A stretch of DNA of 64,000 nucleotides from Pseudonocardia sulfidoxydans NBRC 16205 (GTDB lineage Bacteria > Actinomycetota > Actinomycetes > Mycobacteriales > Pseudonocardiaceae), in contig NZ_BJVJ01000012.1 of the NCBI RefSeq assembly GCF_007989085.1, forward strand, positions 38,783 through 102,782, in the 5' to 3' direction. Every line of letters begins with the position of its first letter. Within the stretch, counting starts at the first letter, position 1. This document shows, in pieces, positions 36,762-45,009 of this stretch. Under the pieces are notes generated by a model. That model was given only the letters and a program-made list of their open reading frames with translations. It made no database searches and was not told the DNA's origin. Made by a program: the position numbers and the translations under genes.

Positions 36762-37649
36762 ATGTCGATCTTCCTCACCGAGAACAGCAAGGTCATCGTC
36801 CAGGGCATCACCGGCGGCGAGGGCACCAAGCACGCCACCAAGATGCTGGCCGCCGGCACCAACATCGTCGGCGGTGTCAACGCCCGCAAGGCCGGCACCA
36901 CCGTCACCATCGGCGGCAAGGACCTCACGGTCTTCGGCACCGTCGAAGAGGCCATCAAGGAGACCGGCGCCGACGTCAGCGTCGTCTTCGTGCCGCCGAA
37001 GTTCGCCAAGGACGCCGTCATCGAGGCGATCGACGCCGAGATCCCGCTCGCCGTCGTCATCACCGAGGGCATCCCGGTGCACGACTCCGCCTACTTCTGG
37101 GCGCACGCCGTCGCCAAGGGCAACAAGACGCGCATCATCGGCCCGAACTGCCCCGGCATCATCAGCCCCGGCAAGTCCAACGCCGGCATCATCCCCGCCG
37201 ACATCGCCGGCCCCGGCAAGATCGGCCTCGTGTCCAAGTCGGGCACCCTGACCTACCAGATGATGTACGAGCTGCGCGAGATCGGCTTCTCGACGGCCAT
37301 CGGCATCGGCGGCGACCCCGTCATCGGCACCACCCACATCGACGCCCTCGAGGCGTTCGAGGCCGACCCCGAGACCGCCGCCATCGTGATGATCGGCGAG
37401 ATCGGCGGCGACGCCGAGGAGCGCGCCGCGGCGTTCATCAAGGCCAACGTGACCAAGCCCGTCGTCGGCTACGTCGCAGGCTTCACCGCCCCCGAGGGCA
37501 AGACGATGGGCCACGCCGGCGCCATCGTCTCCGGCTCCGCGGGCACCGCGCAGGCGAAGAAGGAGGCCCTCGAGGCCGCCGGGGTCAAGGTCGGCAAGAC
37601 GCCGTCCGAGACCGCCGCCCTGATGCGGGAGATCGTCGCCGGCCTGTAG
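36762..37649 (+). CDS. sucD: Succinyl-CoA synthetase alpha subunit
   Basis: This 295-residue subunit binds CoA and carries the phosphohistidine. The CoA-binding start is [19 protein letters not shown]. The active His251 is in [12 protein letters not shown], and the PNCPGIISP and [14 protein letters not shown] segments are canonical. It forms the alpha2beta2 or alpha-beta complex with SucC, encoded immediately upstream. A hairpin terminator follows. Confidence 0.97.
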   Translation: MSIFLTENSKVIVQGITGGEGTKHATKMLAAGTNIVGGVNARKAGTTVTIGGKDLTVFGTVEEAIKETGADVSVVFVPPKFAKDAVIEAIDAEIPLAVVITEGIPVHDSAYFWAHAVAKGNKTRIIGPNCPGIISPGKSNAGIIPADIAGPGKIGLVSKSGTLTYQMMYELREIGFSTAIGIGGDPVIGTTHIDALEAFEADPETAAIVMIGEIGGDAEERAAAFIKANVTKPVVGYVAGFTAPEGKTMGHAGAIVSGSAGTAQAKKEALEAAGVKVGKTPSETAALMREIVAGL

Positions 37650-37655
37650 GCCGCC

Positions 37656-37689
37656 GTGCGGTGGCCCGCCACACGGTGGGCCACCGCAC
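37656..37689 (+). terminator. Terminator hairpin after sucD
   Basis: GTGCGGTGGCCC (37656-37667) and GGGCCACCGCAC (37678-37689) form a perfect 12-bp stem with a 10-base loop, starting 7 bases after the stop codon. Confidence 0.8.
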
Positions 37690-37757
37690 TGGGTTACCGT
37701 CGGCCCGGTCGTCGGACGGACGCGCGACGCGGTCGCGCGACGAGGGGGAAGCAGTCG

Positions 37758-38468
37758 ATGTCTCAGCAGACCGAGGCCCAGGTGGACAAGGGTCTGACAG
37801 GCCCGGCACGGTTCGTCGCGATGGGCGTCGGCGCCCTCGGGATCGTCGTCTACCTCTGCTCGTTCTCCAGCGCGATCTTCCTGTACCTCACCCAGGGCCA
37901 GCAGATGCTGATGATCGGCGGGCTGCTCGTCGCCGCCGGCCTGATCCGCCGCTCGCTCGTCCTCCCCGGCGCCATCGTCGCCCTCGTCGGAGGCCTCGCC
38001 GTCCTGCAGGGCTCGCTCGCCGCCTCGTCCGCGGCATCGGCACTGTCCGGTGGGTTCGGCTCGTCCAGCGCCTCGCTGCCGACGATCGTCATCATCGTCA
38101 TGATCCTGGCGCTGCTCGAAGCAGCCGGCGCCGTCGTCGTCGTGCTCATGGAACTGGGCGTCATCAAGCCCCCCGCGCCCAAGCCGCCCACCGGCTACGG
38201 CCCGCCTCCCGGCTACGGCCAGCCCTACCAGGGCGGATACATGCAGCAGCCGCCGCCCGGCTACGGCGCCCAGCAGCAGCCGCCCAACTACACGCAGCCG
38301 ACCGGCCCCCAGGCATCGCCCTACGCGCAGCCCCCGTCGTACGGCGCGCACGGCTGGGGCGGCCCGACCGGTCAGCAGCCCGCGGCACAGCCCCCGGGCG
38401 ACTCCACGCAGACCATCCACACCAGCAGCACCGGCGAGCAGCAGCCCCCCACCCAGCAGCAGCAGTGA
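37758..38468 (+). CDS. DUF5336 membrane protein with Pro/Gln/Tyr-rich tail
   Basis: This 236-residue protein has four hydrophobic helices in its first 140 residues (for example GVGALGIVVYLCSFSSAIFL and TIVIIVMILALLEAAGAVVV). A long cytoplasmic or external tail rich in Pro, Gly, Tyr and Gln follows, with PPPGYGQPYQGGY-type repeats and a QQQQ end. It corresponds in layout and position to M. tuberculosis Rv0954, a 34-kDa antigen-like protein linked to the divisome. The ATG at 37758 follows GAGGGGGAA. Confidence 0.86.
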   Translation: MSQQTEAQVDKGLTGPARFVAMGVGALGIVVYLCSFSSAIFLYLTQGQQMLMIGGLLVAAGLIRRSLVLPGAIVALVGGLAVLQGSLAASSAASALSGGFGSSSASLPTIVIIVMILALLEAAGAVVVVLMELGVIKPPAPKPPTGYGPPPGYGQPYQGGYMQQPPPGYGAQQQPPNYTQPTGPQASPYAQPPSYGAHGWGGPTGQQPAAQPPGDSTQTIHTSSTGEQQPPTQQQQ

Positions 38469-38513
38469 CCCTCGCTGCGGCGTGCCTGACCGGATCGGGC
38501 CGTCCGCGCTGAG

Positions 38514-40325
38514 ATGGTGGACGGCGTGAGCCGCACCCAACCTCCCCGGTCAACCCGGTCGGTCCCGGCCACCCCCGACGCCCCCGACCTCGGCGAACCC
38601 CAGCCCGACCCGCCGACCCGCAACCCCGGCGACGGCCTCGACCGCCTGCGGATCCTCCTCGCCTCCGCGATGGGGACCGTGCTCGTCAGCTACGGCATCC
38701 TCCTGCCCGCCGCGGCACTCGTCGTCCTCACCGCCGGGACCGGCATGTCTGTCGACGGCGTCTTCGCCACCGCGATCCCGCTCTGGCTGGCCGCGCACCA
38801 GATCCCGCTGACCGTCGTCGGCGCGCCGCTGAGCGTCCTCCCCCTGCTACCGACGCTCGTCCTCGTCCTGGTCGTCGCCGCCGGCGCCCGCTGGTCCGTG
38901 CGCCGCCTCGGCGGCCGTCTCCGCACCGACGCCGGAGCCGTCCTCGCCGCGCAAGCCGGGGCGCACGCCGCCGTCGCCGTCCTCGCCAGCGCACTGCTGC
39001 CCGCCGCCGCACCCGTCTCCGCCGCGCCCTGGGCCGCGATGGTCGGCGCCGGCGTCGTCACCGCCCTCGCCGCCGGGATCGGACTGCTCCGCCAGTGCGG
39101 CGTCCCCCCCGAATGGCGCGCCCGCCTCCCGCGCTGGGCCCCCGCCGCGCTCCGCGGCGCCACCGCCGGGCTCCTCGCCCTCGTCGCAGCCGGGGCCGCC
39201 GCCCTCGCCGTCGGCATGGTGCTGCGGGCCGGGGAGGTCGAAGCCACCTTCTCGACGCTCGCCCCCGGCTTCGGATCGACGCTCGGTGTCTTCGTCCTCG
39301 CCGTCGCCTACCTGCCCAACGCCGTCGTCGCCGGGGCGTCCTGGCTGCTGGGCCCGGGCGTCTCGGTCGGGACCGCCGCAGCCTCGCCCTTCACCGTCGC
39401 CGGCGGGCCCCGGATGCCGTTCCCGCTGCTCGCCGCCATGCCCGAGACCCCGCCTCCCGCCTGGGTCCTCGTCGTCCTGCTGGTGCCGCTCGCCGTGGGC
39501 GCCGCCGTCGGAGCCGCCTGCCGCGGTGCCCTCGCCGACGTCCCCGACGTCAAGCTCCGGCTGCGGGCCACCGCCGCCGCCGCCGTGCTCGTCGCCGTCG
39601 GGACGGTCGTCGCCGCCCTGCTCGCCGGGGGTCGACTGGCTGCGGGCCAGTTCGACCCGGTCCGGCTGCGACCGGAACTGCTGCTGCCCGCCGTCCTGCT
39701 GTGGGTGGGTGGTCCCGCCCTCCTGGTGGCGACGTTCCAGCGCTCCGTCCCCGGCGCCGTCCCGTTCGCGGCGGACTCGGAGTTCGAGGAGATCGAGGAC
39801 GAGCCCTCCGACGTCGAGGAGTCGGAGACTCCCGAGGTCCCCGAAGAATCCGAGTCCCCGCGCAACCTCACTGCTGTCCGGCGCCGTCGGGAGGACGGTG
39901 AGGTTGCGCGCGAGTCTGTCGCTGAGCTCGGCGAGTCCGATTCCGCCGGGTCCGGGTCCGGGTCCGGGTCCGGGCCGGGGTCCGGGTCCGGGTCTGACGG
40001 CGGGTCCGACGGCGGGTCCGACGGCGGCGAGGCCGATGCGGGCGGGCCTGCCGATTCCGCGCGCAACCTCACTGCTGTCCGGCGCCGTCGGGAGGACCGT
40101 GAGGTTGCGCGCGAGCCCGACGCCGGGTCCGATGGGTCCGACGGGATCGACGACTCCGGGGGCGACGACGGCGAGCCCGCGCGCAACCACACTGCTGTCC
40201 GGCGTCGCCGGACGGACCGTGCGGGTGCGGAGGGGGGCGAGCCCGCGGCCGAAGCGGCGCGGAAGCCGCAGACCGTTGCCGAGCTCGTCGCCCAGCGACA
40301 GGCCGACGGCGACGCAGACTGGTGA
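38514..40325 (+). CDS. perM: PerM-like divisome membrane protein (DUF6350) with three in-frame palindromic insertions
   Basis: This 603-residue protein has a hydrophobic domain of about nine helices (residues about 45-415) and a long disordered C-terminal tail. Order after DUF5336 and before purN matches M. tuberculosis Rv0955 (PerM), which supports cell division under stress. The tail contains three copies of an 18-residue unit beginning [11 protein letters not shown], each encoded by a 54-bp palindromic element in frame (39859, 40059, 40179). It also has a Gly-Ser run encoded by GGGTCC hexamers, and ends [13 protein letters not shown]. The start may be the ATG at 38514 or a GTG at 38526. 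The three insertions are unlike the rest of the protein. Confidence 0.85.
   Translation: MVDGVSRTQPPRSTRSVPATPDAPDLGEPQPDPPTRNPGDGLDRLRILLASAMGTVLVSYGILLPAAALVVLTAGTGMSVDGVFATAIPLWLAAHQIPLTVVGAPLSVLPLLPTLVLVLVVAAGARWSVRRLGGRLRTDAGAVLAAQAGAHAAVAVLASALLPAAAPVSAAPWAAMVGAGVVTALAAGIGLLRQCGVPPEWRARLPRWAPAALRGATAGLLALVAAGAAALAVGMVLRAGEVEATFSTLAPGFGSTLGVFVLAVAYLPNAVVAGASWLLGPGVSVGTAAASPFTVAGGPRMPFPLLAAMPETPPPAWVLVVLLVPLAVGAAVGAACRGALADVPDVKLRLRATAAAAVLVAVGTVVAALLAGGRLAAGQFDPVRLRPELLLPAVLLWVGGPALLVATFQRSVPGAVPFAADSEFEEIEDEPSDVEESETPEVPEESESPRNLTAVRRRREDGEVARESVAELGESDSAGSGSGSGSGPGSGSGSDGGSDGGSDGGEADAGGPADSARNLTAVRRRREDREVAREPDAGSDGSDGIDDSGGDDGEPARNHTAVRRRRTDRAGAEGGEPAAEAARKPQTVAELVAQRQADGDADW
39859..39912. 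repeat. 54-bp palindromic element, copy 2, in frame in perM
   Basis: The arms CGCGCAACCTCAC and GTGAGGTTGCGCG flank the element. It adds exactly 18 codons to the host gene, starting [11 protein letters not shown]. Arms and centre closely match copy 3. Confidence 0.88.
39948..40030 (+). repeat. Hexamer and 12-mer simple repeats in perM
   Basis: A run of about eight GGGTCC-type hexamers (39948-39993) encodes a Gly-Ser chain. It is followed by about two and a half copies of GGGTCCGACGGC (40000-40028) encoding GSDG. Length changes would be in frame. Confidence 0.85.
40059..40112. repeat. 54-bp palindromic element, copy 3, in frame in perM
   Basis: Left arm GCGCGCAACCTCAC and right arm GTGAGGTTGCGCGC are perfect 14-bp inverted copies. 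The interior CTGTCCGGCGCCGTCGGGAG matches copy 2 exactly. It encodes the same 18-residue unit with a Gly-to-Arg change. Confidence 0.9.
40179..40232. repeat. 54-bp palindromic element, copy 4, degenerate, in frame in perM
   Basis: The left end GCGCGCAACCACACTGCTGT is retained, but the right arm has decayed to about GTGCGGGTGCGGAG. The frame remains open and the translated unit begins [10 protein letters not shown]. It appears older than copies 2 and 3. Confidence 0.7.
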
Positions 40326-40436
40326 CCACACCCGTCCGTGACCCCGGCAGCCGGGGCGGCGACGGTGTGACGGCCGCCTCCGCCTAGGCTCGACCTCGAC
40401 GTTCGTCCTGTCGACCCGTCGTGCCCGAGGAGTGGT

Positions 40437-41078
40437 GTGCCCGAGTCGTCCGGTTCTGCCCCGCAGAGCGAGCAACCCGTCCGCGGCCGGATCGTGGTAC
40501 TCGCATCCGGCACAGGCACCCTCCTGCAGGCTCTCCTCGACGCCACCGCCGAGCCCGCGTACCCCGCGGGCGTCGTCGCCGTCGGCACCGACCGCGCCGG
40601 AGTCGGCGCGCTCGACCGGGCGCGAGCGGCGGGCGTCGACACCTTCTCCGTCGCCGTCCGCGCGTACGCCGACCGCGCGGCCTGGGACGTCGCCCTCACC
40701 GAGGCCGTCGCCGCGCACCGGCCCGACCTGGTGGTGTCCGCCGGGTTCATGAAGATCCTCGGCCCGGCCTTCCTGTCGGGCATCACGTGCCCGGTGATCA
40801 ACACCCATCCCGCGCTGCTGCCGTCGTTCCCCGGGGCCCACGGGGTCCGCGACGCGCTGGCCTACGGGGTCAAGATCAGTGGTGCGACGGTGCACCTCGT
40901 CGACAGCGGCGTCGACACCGGACCGATCCTCGCCCAGGAGGCGGTCCCGGTGCTGCCCAGCGACACCGAGACCGAGCTGCACGAACGCATCAAGATCACA
41001 GAGCGACGGTTGCTGGTGGGCACCGTCGCCGCGCTCGTCCGAGGCGGGCGCGACCGGACGAGAGGTGACCTTCCGTGA
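40437..41078 (+). CDS. purN: Phosphoribosylglycinamide formyltransferase
   Basis: This 213-residue enzyme transfers a formyl group from 10-formyl-tetrahydrofolate to GAR, step three of purine synthesis. The start [19 protein letters not shown] binds phosphate. The catalytic Asn and His lie in [17 protein letters not shown] and the Asp in [13 protein letters not shown]. The GTG at 40437 follows GAGGAGTG. It overlaps purH by 4 bases (GTGA), so both late-pathway enzymes are co-translated. Confidence 0.96.
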   Translation: MPESSGSAPQSEQPVRGRIVVLASGTGTLLQALLDATAEPAYPAGVVAVGTDRAGVGALDRARAAGVDTFSVAVRAYADRAAWDVALTEAVAAHRPDLVVSAGFMKILGPAFLSGITCPVINTHPALLPSFPGAHGVRDALAYGVKISGATVHLVDSGVDTGPILAQEAVPVLPSDTETELHERIKITERRLLVGTVAALVRGGRDRTRGDLP

Positions 41079-42634
41079 GCGAGCGCAGAGCGGTCCGACG
41101 GGTCCTGATCAGCGTCTACGACAAGACCGGGCTGCTCGATCTCGCGACGGGGCTGCACGCCCTCGGCGTCGAGATCGTGTCGACGGGGTCGACGGCGCAG
41201 CGGATCGCGGATGCGGGCGTGCCCGTGACGCCCGTCGAGGAGCTGACCGGTTTCCCCGAGTGCCTCGACGGCCGGGTGAAGACGCTGCACCCGCGCGTGC
41301 ACGCCGGGCTGCTGGCCGACACCCGCCGTCCCGAGCACCTCGCGCAGCTCGAGCAGCTCGGGATCGCACCGTTCGACATGCTGGTGTCGAACCTGTACCC
41401 GTTCACGCAGACGGTCGCGTCGGGTGCGTCGCCGGAGGAGTGCGTCGAGCAGATCGACATCGGCGGCCCCGCGATGGTGCGCGCGTCGGCGAAGAACCAC
41501 GACAGCGTCGCGGTCGTCGTCGACCCGTCGCGGTACGCGTGGGTGCTCGAGCAGGTCAAGCAGGGTGGGTTCGACCTGGCCGACCGGCGCCGGCTCGCCG
41601 CCGACGCGTTCCGGCACACCGCGAACTACGACGTCGCCGTCGCGTCCTGGATGGGTAGCGTCCTGGCCGCCGACCCCGAGGGCGGGCCCTTCCCCGACTG
41701 GGCGGGTGCCACGTGGGAGCGCGCGGCGACCCTGCGCTACGGCGAGAACCCCCACCAGGCGGCGGCGCTCTACGTCGACGGCTCGGGCGGTCTCGCGGGC
41801 GCGGAGCAGTTGCACGGCAAGGAGATGTCGTACAACAACTACGTCGACGCCGACGCCGCCTGGCGGGCCGCGCACGACCACGGCGACGTCCCGACGGTCG
41901 CGGTCATCAAGCACGCCAACCCGTGCGGCATCGCCGTCGGCGCCGACGTCGCCGAGGCCCACCGCAAGGCCCACGCCACCGACCCGCTGAGCGCATTCGG
42001 CGGCGTCATCGCCGTCAACGGCGAGGTCAGCCCGGAGATGGCCACGCAGGTGGCCGACATCTTCACCGAGGTCGTCGTCGCCCCCGCCTTCGCCCCCGAG
42101 GCGCTGGAGATCCTGGGGCGCAAGAAGAACGTGCGGCTGCTGCGCATCGACGGCCCCGGGCGGCGCCTCGGCGTCGAGCAGCGGCCGATCTCCGGTGGGC
42201 TGCTGGTGCAGCAGCGCGATGCGATCGACGCGCCGGGCGATGACCCGTCCACGTGGACCCTCGCGGCCGGCGAGCCGGTCTCCGACGAGGTGCTCGCCGA
42301 CCTGCTCTTCGCGTGGCGGGCCTGCCGCGCGGTGAAGTCCAACGCGATCCTGCTGGCGTCCGGCGGCGCGGCCGTCGGCGTCGGGATGGGGCAGGTCAAC
42401 CGGGTCGACTCGGCGCGGCTCGCGGTCGCACGAGCGGGCGATCGGGCGCGGGGGTCGGTCGCGGCGTCGGACGCGTTCTTCCCGTTCCCCGACGGCCTGG
42501 AGATCCTGCTCGAGGCCGGTGTCGCCGCGGTGGTGCACCCGGGCGGCTCGATCCGCGACGACGTCGTCACCGAGGCGGCCGCCAAGGCGGGCGTGCCTCT
42601 CTACCTGACGGGGACGCGGCACTTCGCGCACTGA
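41075..42634 (+). CDS. purH: Bifunctional AICAR transformylase/IMP cyclohydrolase
   Basis: This 519-residue enzyme performs the last two steps to IMP. The N-terminal cyclohydrolase begins [20 protein letters not shown] and has [16 protein letters not shown]. The AICAR transformylase domain shows [12 protein letters not shown], the [11 protein letters not shown] lysine-histidine motif and the [13 protein letters not shown] segment, and ends LTGTRHFAH. It is full length. With guaB and guaA elsewhere in the window, the IMP-to-GMP route is largely encoded here. Confidence 0.97.
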   Translation: MSERRAVRRVLISVYDKTGLLDLATGLHALGVEIVSTGSTAQRIADAGVPVTPVEELTGFPECLDGRVKTLHPRVHAGLLADTRRPEHLAQLEQLGIAPFDMLVSNLYPFTQTVASGASPEECVEQIDIGGPAMVRASAKNHDSVAVVVDPSRYAWVLEQVKQGGFDLADRRRLAADAFRHTANYDVAVASWMGSVLAADPEGGPFPDWAGATWERAATLRYGENPHQAAALYVDGSGGLAGAEQLHGKEMSYNNYVDADAAWRAAHDHGDVPTVAVIKHANPCGIAVGADVAEAHRKAHATDPLSAFGGVIAVNGEVSPEMATQVADIFTEVVVAPAFAPEALEILGRKKNVRLLRIDGPGRRLGVEQRPISGGLLVQQRDAIDAPGDDPSTWTLAAGEPVSDEVLADLLFAWRACRAVKSNAILLASGGAAVGVGMGQVNRVDSARLAVARAGDRARGSVAASDAFFPFPDGLEILLEAGVAAVVHPGGSIRDDVVTEAAAKAGVPLYLTGTRHFAH

Positions 42635-42655
42635 GTCCTGCTCACTGAGGCCTGC

Positions 42656-42838
42656 TCACCGGCGGCCCCGCCCTCTCGGCAGTATCCGGAGCAGGGCGAG
42701 GGCCGCGGTGAGCAGCGTCGTCACCGCGACGACGTGCCACAGCAGCGCCATGGGCCACGGCAGGTCGTCGACCGCGTAGCCGGCCAGTCCGACCGGCACG
42801 GCGACGCCGCCCGTGACCGCGCACACCTTGGCGTACAA
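42656..42838 (-). CDS. Small two-helix membrane protein next to a glycosyltransferase
   Basis: This 60-residue protein has two hydrophobic helices (VCAVTGGVAVPVGLAGYAV and MALLWHVVAVTTLLTAALALL) and a basic end, RILPRGRGRR. It lies 4 bases after the glycosyltransferase gene on the same strand. The start is a TTG at 42838, or a GTG at 42826. It may be an accessory membrane subunit of the transferase. No family was recognised and it could be spurious. Confidence 0.5.
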   Translation of the reverse strand: MYAKVCAVTGGVAVPVGLAGYAVDDLPWPMALLWHVVAVTTLLTAALALLRILPRGRGRR

Positions 42839-42842
42839 CGAC

Positions 42843-44015
42843 TCACGCCCTGCTCGGCGCGAGATGGTGCCAGGTGGCGCGCCGGCCCCGCAGGGCCTGC
42901 GCCGCGGCGCGCAGGAACACCGCCTGCTGGAACAGGTCGTAGCCGAACTCGATCACCATCGGCAGCGCGAGCGCCATACCGCCGATCCCGCGGGCGCGGA
43001 CGGTCCACACCCGTTCGACGACGAACACCGCGGTGACGCCCAGCCAGAGCCCGACGGGTGGACCGAGCAGGCCGGCCGTCGCGAACAAGACGGTGGCGAG
43101 CAGGAAGAGCGCCACTGCGACGATGCCGAGATACATCCCGACCTGCCGGGCCAGGTAGGGCAGGGTGACGGCGGTGAGCCCGTAGCCGTGCAGGTTCTCC
43201 AGGGCGCCGCGCTGCCAGCGCAGGCGCTGGCGCCACAGATCGCCCCACGTCGGCATGATCTCGGTGAGGACGCCGCAGCCCGCGGGAGAGACGGTCCGCC
43301 AGCCGAGGGTGCGCACGGCCAGGGTGATCTCGTTGTCCTCGGTGAGCGCGTCGGGGTCGTAGACGTGGCCGGCCGGTCCGGGCAGCGTGGTGCCGCGGGT
43401 GCGTGCGACCTCCCGTAGCACCCCGACCCGGAACACGGTGGCCGTCCCGGTGAGCACCGACGCCCGGTCGGCGCGCCGGGAGATCTCGCGGGCGTAGCGG
43501 GCGTACTCGTTGCGCTGCAACGCCCCGACGAGCCCCGCCCCCGCCTCGCCGTGGAAGACGCCGCCGACGGCACCCGCGGTGTGGTCGGTGCGCAGCCGCA
43601 GGACGGCGGTCTCGACGAACCCGGGGACGAGCATCGAGTCGGCGTCGGTGACGAGTAGGAGATCGTCGTCGGACAGGGTGGGCAGCAGCAGGTCGAGTGC
43701 CTGGTTCAGCGCACCGGCCTTGCGGTCGCGGTTGCCGTGGGTCTCGACGACCTCCGCCCCGTTCCTGCGCGCGACGACCGCGGTGTCGTCGGCGCAGTTG
43801 TCGGCCACGACGACGATGCGGTCGAGCGCGACGGTCTGGCGGCGCAGCGACGCGATCGCCTCCGGGAGGGCGCGCTGCTCGTCGTGCGCAGGGACGAGGG
43901 CGACGACCCGCGGTGGCCGGTGCCGGGGCAGGCCGGCTGCGTGGTCGAGCGGTGCCGACGGCAGGTCGAGCGTGAGGGTGGCCAGCTGGCTACGGCGTTT
44001 CTGACCCCGCGTCAC
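42843..44015 (-). CDS. Membrane-bound family 2 glycosyltransferase
   Basis: This 390-residue processive-type GT2 protein has the nucleotide-sugar domain (VVALVPAHDEQRALPEAIAS, a DD pair in VVVADNCADDT, the DxD motif in LLVTDADSM). An acceptor motif (ALTEDNEITLAVRTLGW, then the QxxRW-type QRLRWQRGALEN) follows, and about three C-terminal membrane helices. It resembles hyaluronan, cellulose and poly-N-acetylglucosamine synthase relatives. The polymer made is unknown. The GTG at 44015 is chosen because GGAG lies 8 bases upstream; an ATG at 44072 would lengthen it by 19 residues. It is divergent from imuA'. Confidence 0.88.
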   Translation of the reverse strand: MTRGQKRRSQLATLTLDLPSAPLDHAAGLPRHRPPRVVALVPAHDEQRALPEAIASLRRQTVALDRIVVVADNCADDTAVVARRNGAEVVETHGNRDRKAGALNQALDLLLPTLSDDDLLLVTDADSMLVPGFVETAVLRLRTDHTAGAVGGVFHGEAGAGLVGALQRNEYARYAREISRRADRASVLTGTATVFRVGVLREVARTRGTTLPGPAGHVYDPDALTEDNEITLAVRTLGWRTVSPAGCGVLTEIMPTWGDLWRQRLRWQRGALENLHGYGLTAVTLPYLARQVGMYLGIVAVALFLLATVLFATAGLLGPPVGLWLGVTAVFVVERVWTVRARGIGGMALALPMVIEFGYDLFQQAVFLRAAAQALRGRRATWHHLAPSRA

Positions 44016-44119
44016 GTGTGTCGCTCCAACGAGTAGGAGGGGAGCCCGGGACGGGGTTCCGCCCGGCTGCATATTCGTACAGTTGCGGCGGCCCGTGACG
44101 GGATTCCTCGATCGAGTGA

Positions 44120-44177
44120 CTGTGGACAACCGGTGAATCTGAACCCTTTTTCGGCGGCTTTCCGGAGTTGTCCACAG
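44120..44177. promoter_or_regulatory. Two perfect DnaA boxes in inverted orientation upstream of imuA'
   Basis: CTGTGGACAAC (44120-44130) and GTTGTCCACAG (44167-44177) are perfect 11-bp inverted copies. Each contains the actinobacterial DnaA box TTGTCCACA. The spacer is 36 bases and contains CCCTTTTTC. The pair lies about 45-100 bases upstream of the LexA box. Confidence 0.8.
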
Positions 44178-44222
44178 GCGGTCGCGGGGGCGGTTGAGCC
44201 GCTCGCCGCCGGTCCCTATGAT

Positions 44223-44238
44223 TCGAACATCAGTTCGA
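44223..44238. promoter_or_regulatory. LexA (SOS) box of imuA'-imuB
   Basis: TCGAACATCAGTTCGA is a perfect match to the actinobacterial SOS box TCGAAC-N4-GTTCGA. It ends 24 bases before the imuA' start. Confidence 0.93.
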
Positions 44239-44262
44239 ACGATGGGTGTCGGAGGGCGGGCG

Positions 44263-45009
44263 ATGGCCGAGGTGGCGCGGGCCGATGCGGCGAGCAGGCT
44301 CGAGATGGCGCGCGGGTTGTTGCGGCGGGTGGAGCGTCCCGCCCGGCTCGACCCCGCCAGGGTCGCGCCCACCCCGGGTGACGACGGGAAGGTCCTGCCC
44401 GTTGCCGCCGCCCTCGCCCGGGTGCTGCCGGCAGGAGGGCTGCGGCGGGGGGCCACGGTGGCGGTGGGCGCCGCGCCGGGGGCCACCTCGTTGCTGTTCG
44501 CGCTGCTCGCCGAGGCGTCGGCGTCCGGGGCCTGGGCGGGAGTGGTAGGCCGCCCCGACCTGGGAGCGCTCGCCGCCGCCGAGGCCGGGATCCGGCTCGA
44601 CCGGCTGGCGCTGGTGCCCGAACCCGGCCGCGATCTCGTCGCGGTGGTCGCCGCCCTGGTCGACGGACTCGATCTCGTGGCCGTCGCCGGTCACGAACGT
44701 GCCGGGGTCCGGGCGGCCGACCGGCAGCGGCTGGCCGCGCGGGCCCGCCAGCGGGGCACCGTGCTGATCGCGCTGGGCTCGTGGCCGGGAGCCGATCTGG
44801 AGCTGAGCTGCACCCGCCCGTTCTGGGAGGGGCTGGTCGGTGGCGGTGCCGGGCGGCTGCGCACCCGGCGGGCCGGGGTGCGGGTGCGCGGGCGGGGGAT
44901 CGCGCCGGGCGGCCGGGAGGCCACGTTGCTGCTGCCCGGCCCGGTGGGCGCCCCCGAGCCGGCGGCCGTGGACACGGCCCCGGCCCCGGTCCGGGTGGCC
45001 GCCGTATGA
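44263..45009 (+). CDS. imuA': Mutasome accessory protein ImuA'
   Basis: This 248-residue RecA-fold-like protein is the membrane-free accessory factor of the ImuA'-ImuB-DnaE2 translesion machine. The N-terminal helix ASRLEMARGLLRRVE precedes a degenerate RecA core. The P-loop position reads VGAAPGATS and lacks the lysine needed for ATP binding, as expected of a structural partner. The core strand regions (AWAGVVGRPDLGALAAAEAG and LDLVAVAGHERAG) support the assignment. The ATG at 44263 has GGAGGG 6 bases upstream; an ATG at 44242 is also in frame. A LexA box lies just upstream and imuB overlaps its stop by 4 bases. Confidence 0.88.
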   Translation: MAEVARADAASRLEMARGLLRRVERPARLDPARVAPTPGDDGKVLPVAAALARVLPAGGLRRGATVAVGAAPGATSLLFALLAEASASGAWAGVVGRPDLGALAAAEAGIRLDRLALVPEPGRDLVAVVAALVDGLDLVAVAGHERAGVRAADRQRLAARARQRGTVLIALGSWPGADLELSCTRPFWEGLVGGGAGRLRTRRAGVRVRGRGIAPGGREATLLLPGPVGAPEPAAVDTAPAPVRVAAV

